Assembly (NCBI GenBank): GCA_024693415.1
Contig: JAILKX010000038.1
Location: 16,977 to 80,976 of the forward strand
Origin: Bacilli bacterium
GTDB lineage: Bacteria > Bacillota_I > Bacilli_A > RFN20 > CAG-826
Direction: 5' to 3'
DNA length: 64,000 bases
A model generated the notes under the pieces. It ran no database searches, was not told where the DNA came from, and saw nothing but the letters and a program-made list of their open reading frames with translations. Below are positions 62,836 through 64,000 of the stretch, piece by piece (within the stretch, counting starts at the first letter, position 1; every line of letters begins with the position of its first letter). The position numbers and the translations under genes were made by a program.

Positions 62836-63181
62836 GCTCGGTTTGATGCTCTCCCTCGTCTTCCTGATGTCGGTATTCCTGATGGCCGGGGACATGTTCT
62901 GCGTCTCAGTCATCCACAACGACCTCGACTCAATCGCCCTCACGGTGTCCTACCTCGTGAGCCGCGACGGCTATGTGAGCGACGCCACGAGGCAATTCGT
63001 CGAGGATTCGGGGGCCGATCTCACGCTCCCGAGCGAATCGCCGCGCATCGGCGACATCTATTCCTTCGAGGTTAGCAAGTCCTATACCCCGATCATCATT
63101 TCCAGAGAGGCGATCGTCATCACCGTCAAACGCACGACGGTCGTTGGATATTACCAAAATTATTCTGGGGAAGGGAGGTGA
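62825..63181 (+). CDS. Pseudopilin/TadE-like small protein, 118 aa
   Basis: Single N-terminal hydrophobic helix (LGLMLSLVFLMSVFLMAG, residues ~5-22) and a ~90-aa extracytoplasmic domain. TadE/F minor pilins have this layout and position after tadC. No recognised cleavage site. Overlaps tadC-like gene by 11 nt. Confidence 0.6.
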   Translation: MSYKLGLMLSLVFLMSVFLMAGDMFCVSVIHNDLDSIALTVSYLVSRDGYVSDATRQFVEDSGADLTLPSESPRIGDIYSFEVSKSYTPIIISREAIVITVKRTTVVGYYQNYSGEGR

Positions 63182-63187
63182 ATCGCA

Positions 63188-63346
63188 ATGTCTGAAATCA
63201 AAGGCCAGCTCCTTGGGATGCTGATGGTCCTGCTCGTGTTCTCCGCCGTCGCTTCGGCGATGTGGGGGACCTTCACGGCCACCAAAGAGAAAGTCGTCGC
63301 GAAAGCGAGCGACGAAATCGTCTTCATCGACTCACTCGACAAGTAA
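63188..63346 (+). CDS. Flp-type or TadE-like pilin candidate, 52 aa
   Basis: A very short gene: MSEIKGQLLGMLMVLLVF begins it, with a charged leader (SEIKG) before a ~20-residue hydrophobic helix, then a Lys/Glu/Asp tail ending FIDSLDK. This is the layout of an Flp pilin, where a prepilin peptidase cuts after Gly and the helix packs in the pilus core; the usual Glu at +5 is absent. GGGAGGTGA, one of the strongest ribosome-binding sites in the window, lies 6 nt upstream, as expected for a major subunit. Last gene of the operon before a terminator. Confidence 0.65.
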   Translation: MSEIKGQLLGMLMVLLVFSAVASAMWGTFTATKEKVVAKASDEIVFIDSLDK

Positions 63347-63372
63347 TGCGCTTCCGCAAACGCTTGCTTGGG

Positions 63373-63400
63373 CCGTGCGCATCGCCGCGCACGGTTTTTT
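63373..63400 (+). terminator. Terminator of the pilus operon
   Basis: CCGTGCGC (63373-63380), ATCGCC loop, GCGCACGG (63387-63394), then TTTTTTG. Confidence 0.95.
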
Positions 63401-63415
63401 GCGTACAAAGTGTTT

Positions 63416-63444
63416 TTGCTTTACCTTTCAAGGTACTCTATAAT
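63416..63444 (+). promoter_or_regulatory. Promoter of acpP
   Basis: TTGCTT (63416-63421), 17 nt, TATAAT (63439-63444). Initiation near 63451 leaves a short leader with GAGGAAG before the ATG. Confidence 0.7.
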
Positions 63445-63468
63445 ATCCGCCGAAGAGGAAGAACTACT

Positions 63469-63711
63469 ATGCCAGCTAAACAGATGGATGAAATCCGCAA
63501 AGGCCTCGCCGAGAGGCTCAATCTTAAAGAAAACGTCAGCGACGACGCCCTTTTGAGGGATCTTGGCCTCGACAGCCTAGACGTCGTCGAATATTGCCTC
63601 GAGCTCGAAGATACCTATGGCATCTCCTTCTCGGCAGAGGAGCTTTCCGCGTTCGTCACCTTCGGCGAACTCTGCTCCGCCATCGAGAAGAAACTCGCGG
63701 AAAGCAAATAA
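63469..63711 (+). CDS. acpP: Acyl carrier protein
   Basis: 80-aa acidic helical protein carrying the growing acyl chain in fatty-acid synthesis on a 4'-phosphopantetheine attached to Ser36 in the LGLDSLDVVEYCLELED motif. The motif context and size are typical of AcpP. It has its own promoter and GAGGAAG site and stands apart from any fab gene in view. Confidence 0.93.
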   Translation: MPAKQMDEIRKGLAERLNLKENVSDDALLRDLGLDSLDVVEYCLELEDTYGISFSAEELSAFVTFGELCSAIEKKLAESK

Positions 63712-63831
63712 GAAAACATCGCTTGCCGCGCAACGTTTTGGCGATGTGGACCGCCGCGCATTTTCCATGCGAAATTTCTTGCAAAGCGGTGGCGCGGTGT
63801 CTACAATGTTCAAGCGCTCATTAGAGCGTGT

Positions 63832-63906
63832 GCTTGCTTAGCTCAACGGTAGAGCATTCGGCTGTTAACCGACAGGTTGTAGGTTCGAATCCTATAGCAA
63901 GCGCCA
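63832..63906 (+). tRNA. tRNA-Asn (GTT)
   Basis: Acceptor GCTTGCT/AGCAAGC, anticodon loop CTGTTAA (anticodon GTT) on a TTCGG/CCGAC stem with one T-C mismatch at its outer end, T-arm GGTTCGAATCC, encoded CCA. Promoter TTGCAA (63779-63784), 17 nt, TACAAT (63802-63807). Confidence 0.95.
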
Positions 63907-63908
63907 GT

Positions 63909-63985
63909 GGCCTGTTGGAGAAGCGGCTTAACTCATATCCCTTTCAAGGATACATTCATGGGTTCGAATCCCGTACAGGTCACCA
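63909..63985 (+). tRNA. tRNA-Glu (TTC)
   Basis: Acceptor GGCCTGT/ACAGGTC, anticodon stem TATCC/GGATA with loop CTTTCAA (anticodon TTC), T-arm GGTTCGAATCC, encoded CCA. Only 2 nt after tRNA-Asn, so both come from one transcript. A second glutamate isoacceptor besides the CTC one at 50615. Confidence 0.95.
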
Positions 63986-64000
63986 ACTTAGATAATTAGG

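Noticed and set aside
63577..63813. Minus-strand 78-codon frame over the acpP end
   Set aside because: Antisense to a certain acyl carrier protein gene, without start signals.
1..64000. CRISPR array
   Set aside because: No regularly spaced direct repeats were seen; the guide-like hairpin at 26866-26971 stands alone.

Overview
The window looks like chromosomal DNA of a GC-rich member of the Bacillota, probably a gut- or rumen-type Bacilli/'Tenericutes-like' lineage. This is inferred from a CdaA-type diadenylate cyclase, a DegV protein, AddAB, tandem CNNM/CBS proteins, a yybP-ykoY-type riboswitch, consensus TTGNNN-N17-TATAAT promoters and U-run terminators. TGA is used as a normal stop, so the Mycoplasma code is excluded. 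Genes lie on both strands in short operons with many ATGA overlaps. About ten genes have no Shine-Dalgarno; their -10 box sits only 6-9 nt before the ATG, so they are probably leaderless.

Layout. 1-3.6 kb: tail of a HAD phosphatase, then an operon of unrecognised coiled-coil/acidic/membrane proteins. 3.6-7.7 kb: MazG-like pyrophosphohydrolase, a MarR regulator coupled to a fused ABC transporter, MsrA. 7.7-14 kb: AddB and AddA recombination nuclease-helicase. 14-15.6 kb: glycerate kinase and a small hypothetical protein. 15.67-17.47 kb: no protein gene, but a discrete ~1.6-kb structured non-coding RNA with its own promoter, A-tract upstream region and terminator; this is the most unusual object here. 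17.7-21 kb: a zinc-ribbon protein, a CrtI-like oxidoreductase and a DEDDh exonuclease. 21-37.9 kb: a defence/DNA-maintenance island with a 1912-aa DUF4011-type helicase with a Vsr-like C-terminus, a small structured RNA resembling a Cas9 guide scaffold but with no cas gene near, a complete Wadjet operon (JetA-D), and SbcD-SbcC. 37.9-50.7 kb: housekeeping genes (acetyltransferase, Mn riboswitch plus P-type ATPase, lipoprotein phosphoesterase, cdaA, deoD, a NERD protein, gltX) interspersed with five tRNAs. 50.8-58.5 kb: lipid kinase, a repeat-rich membrane protein with nine ADDIR-type repeats, DegV, two CNNM/CBS proteins, guanylate kinase-like protein. 58.6-63.35 kb: a compact Tad-like pilus operon including a 52-aa pilin-like gene. 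63.4-64 kb: acyl carrier protein, tRNA-Asn and tRNA-Glu.

How parts fit. JetABCD, SbcCD, AddAB, the DEDDh exonuclease and the big helicase all handle foreign or broken DNA ends and cluster within 30 kb. The pilus locus has an ATPase, two inner-membrane platform proteins and pilin-like subunits but no prepilin peptidase in view. gltX is followed directly by a tRNA-Glu gene. Family names come from motif reading only; no database search was run.
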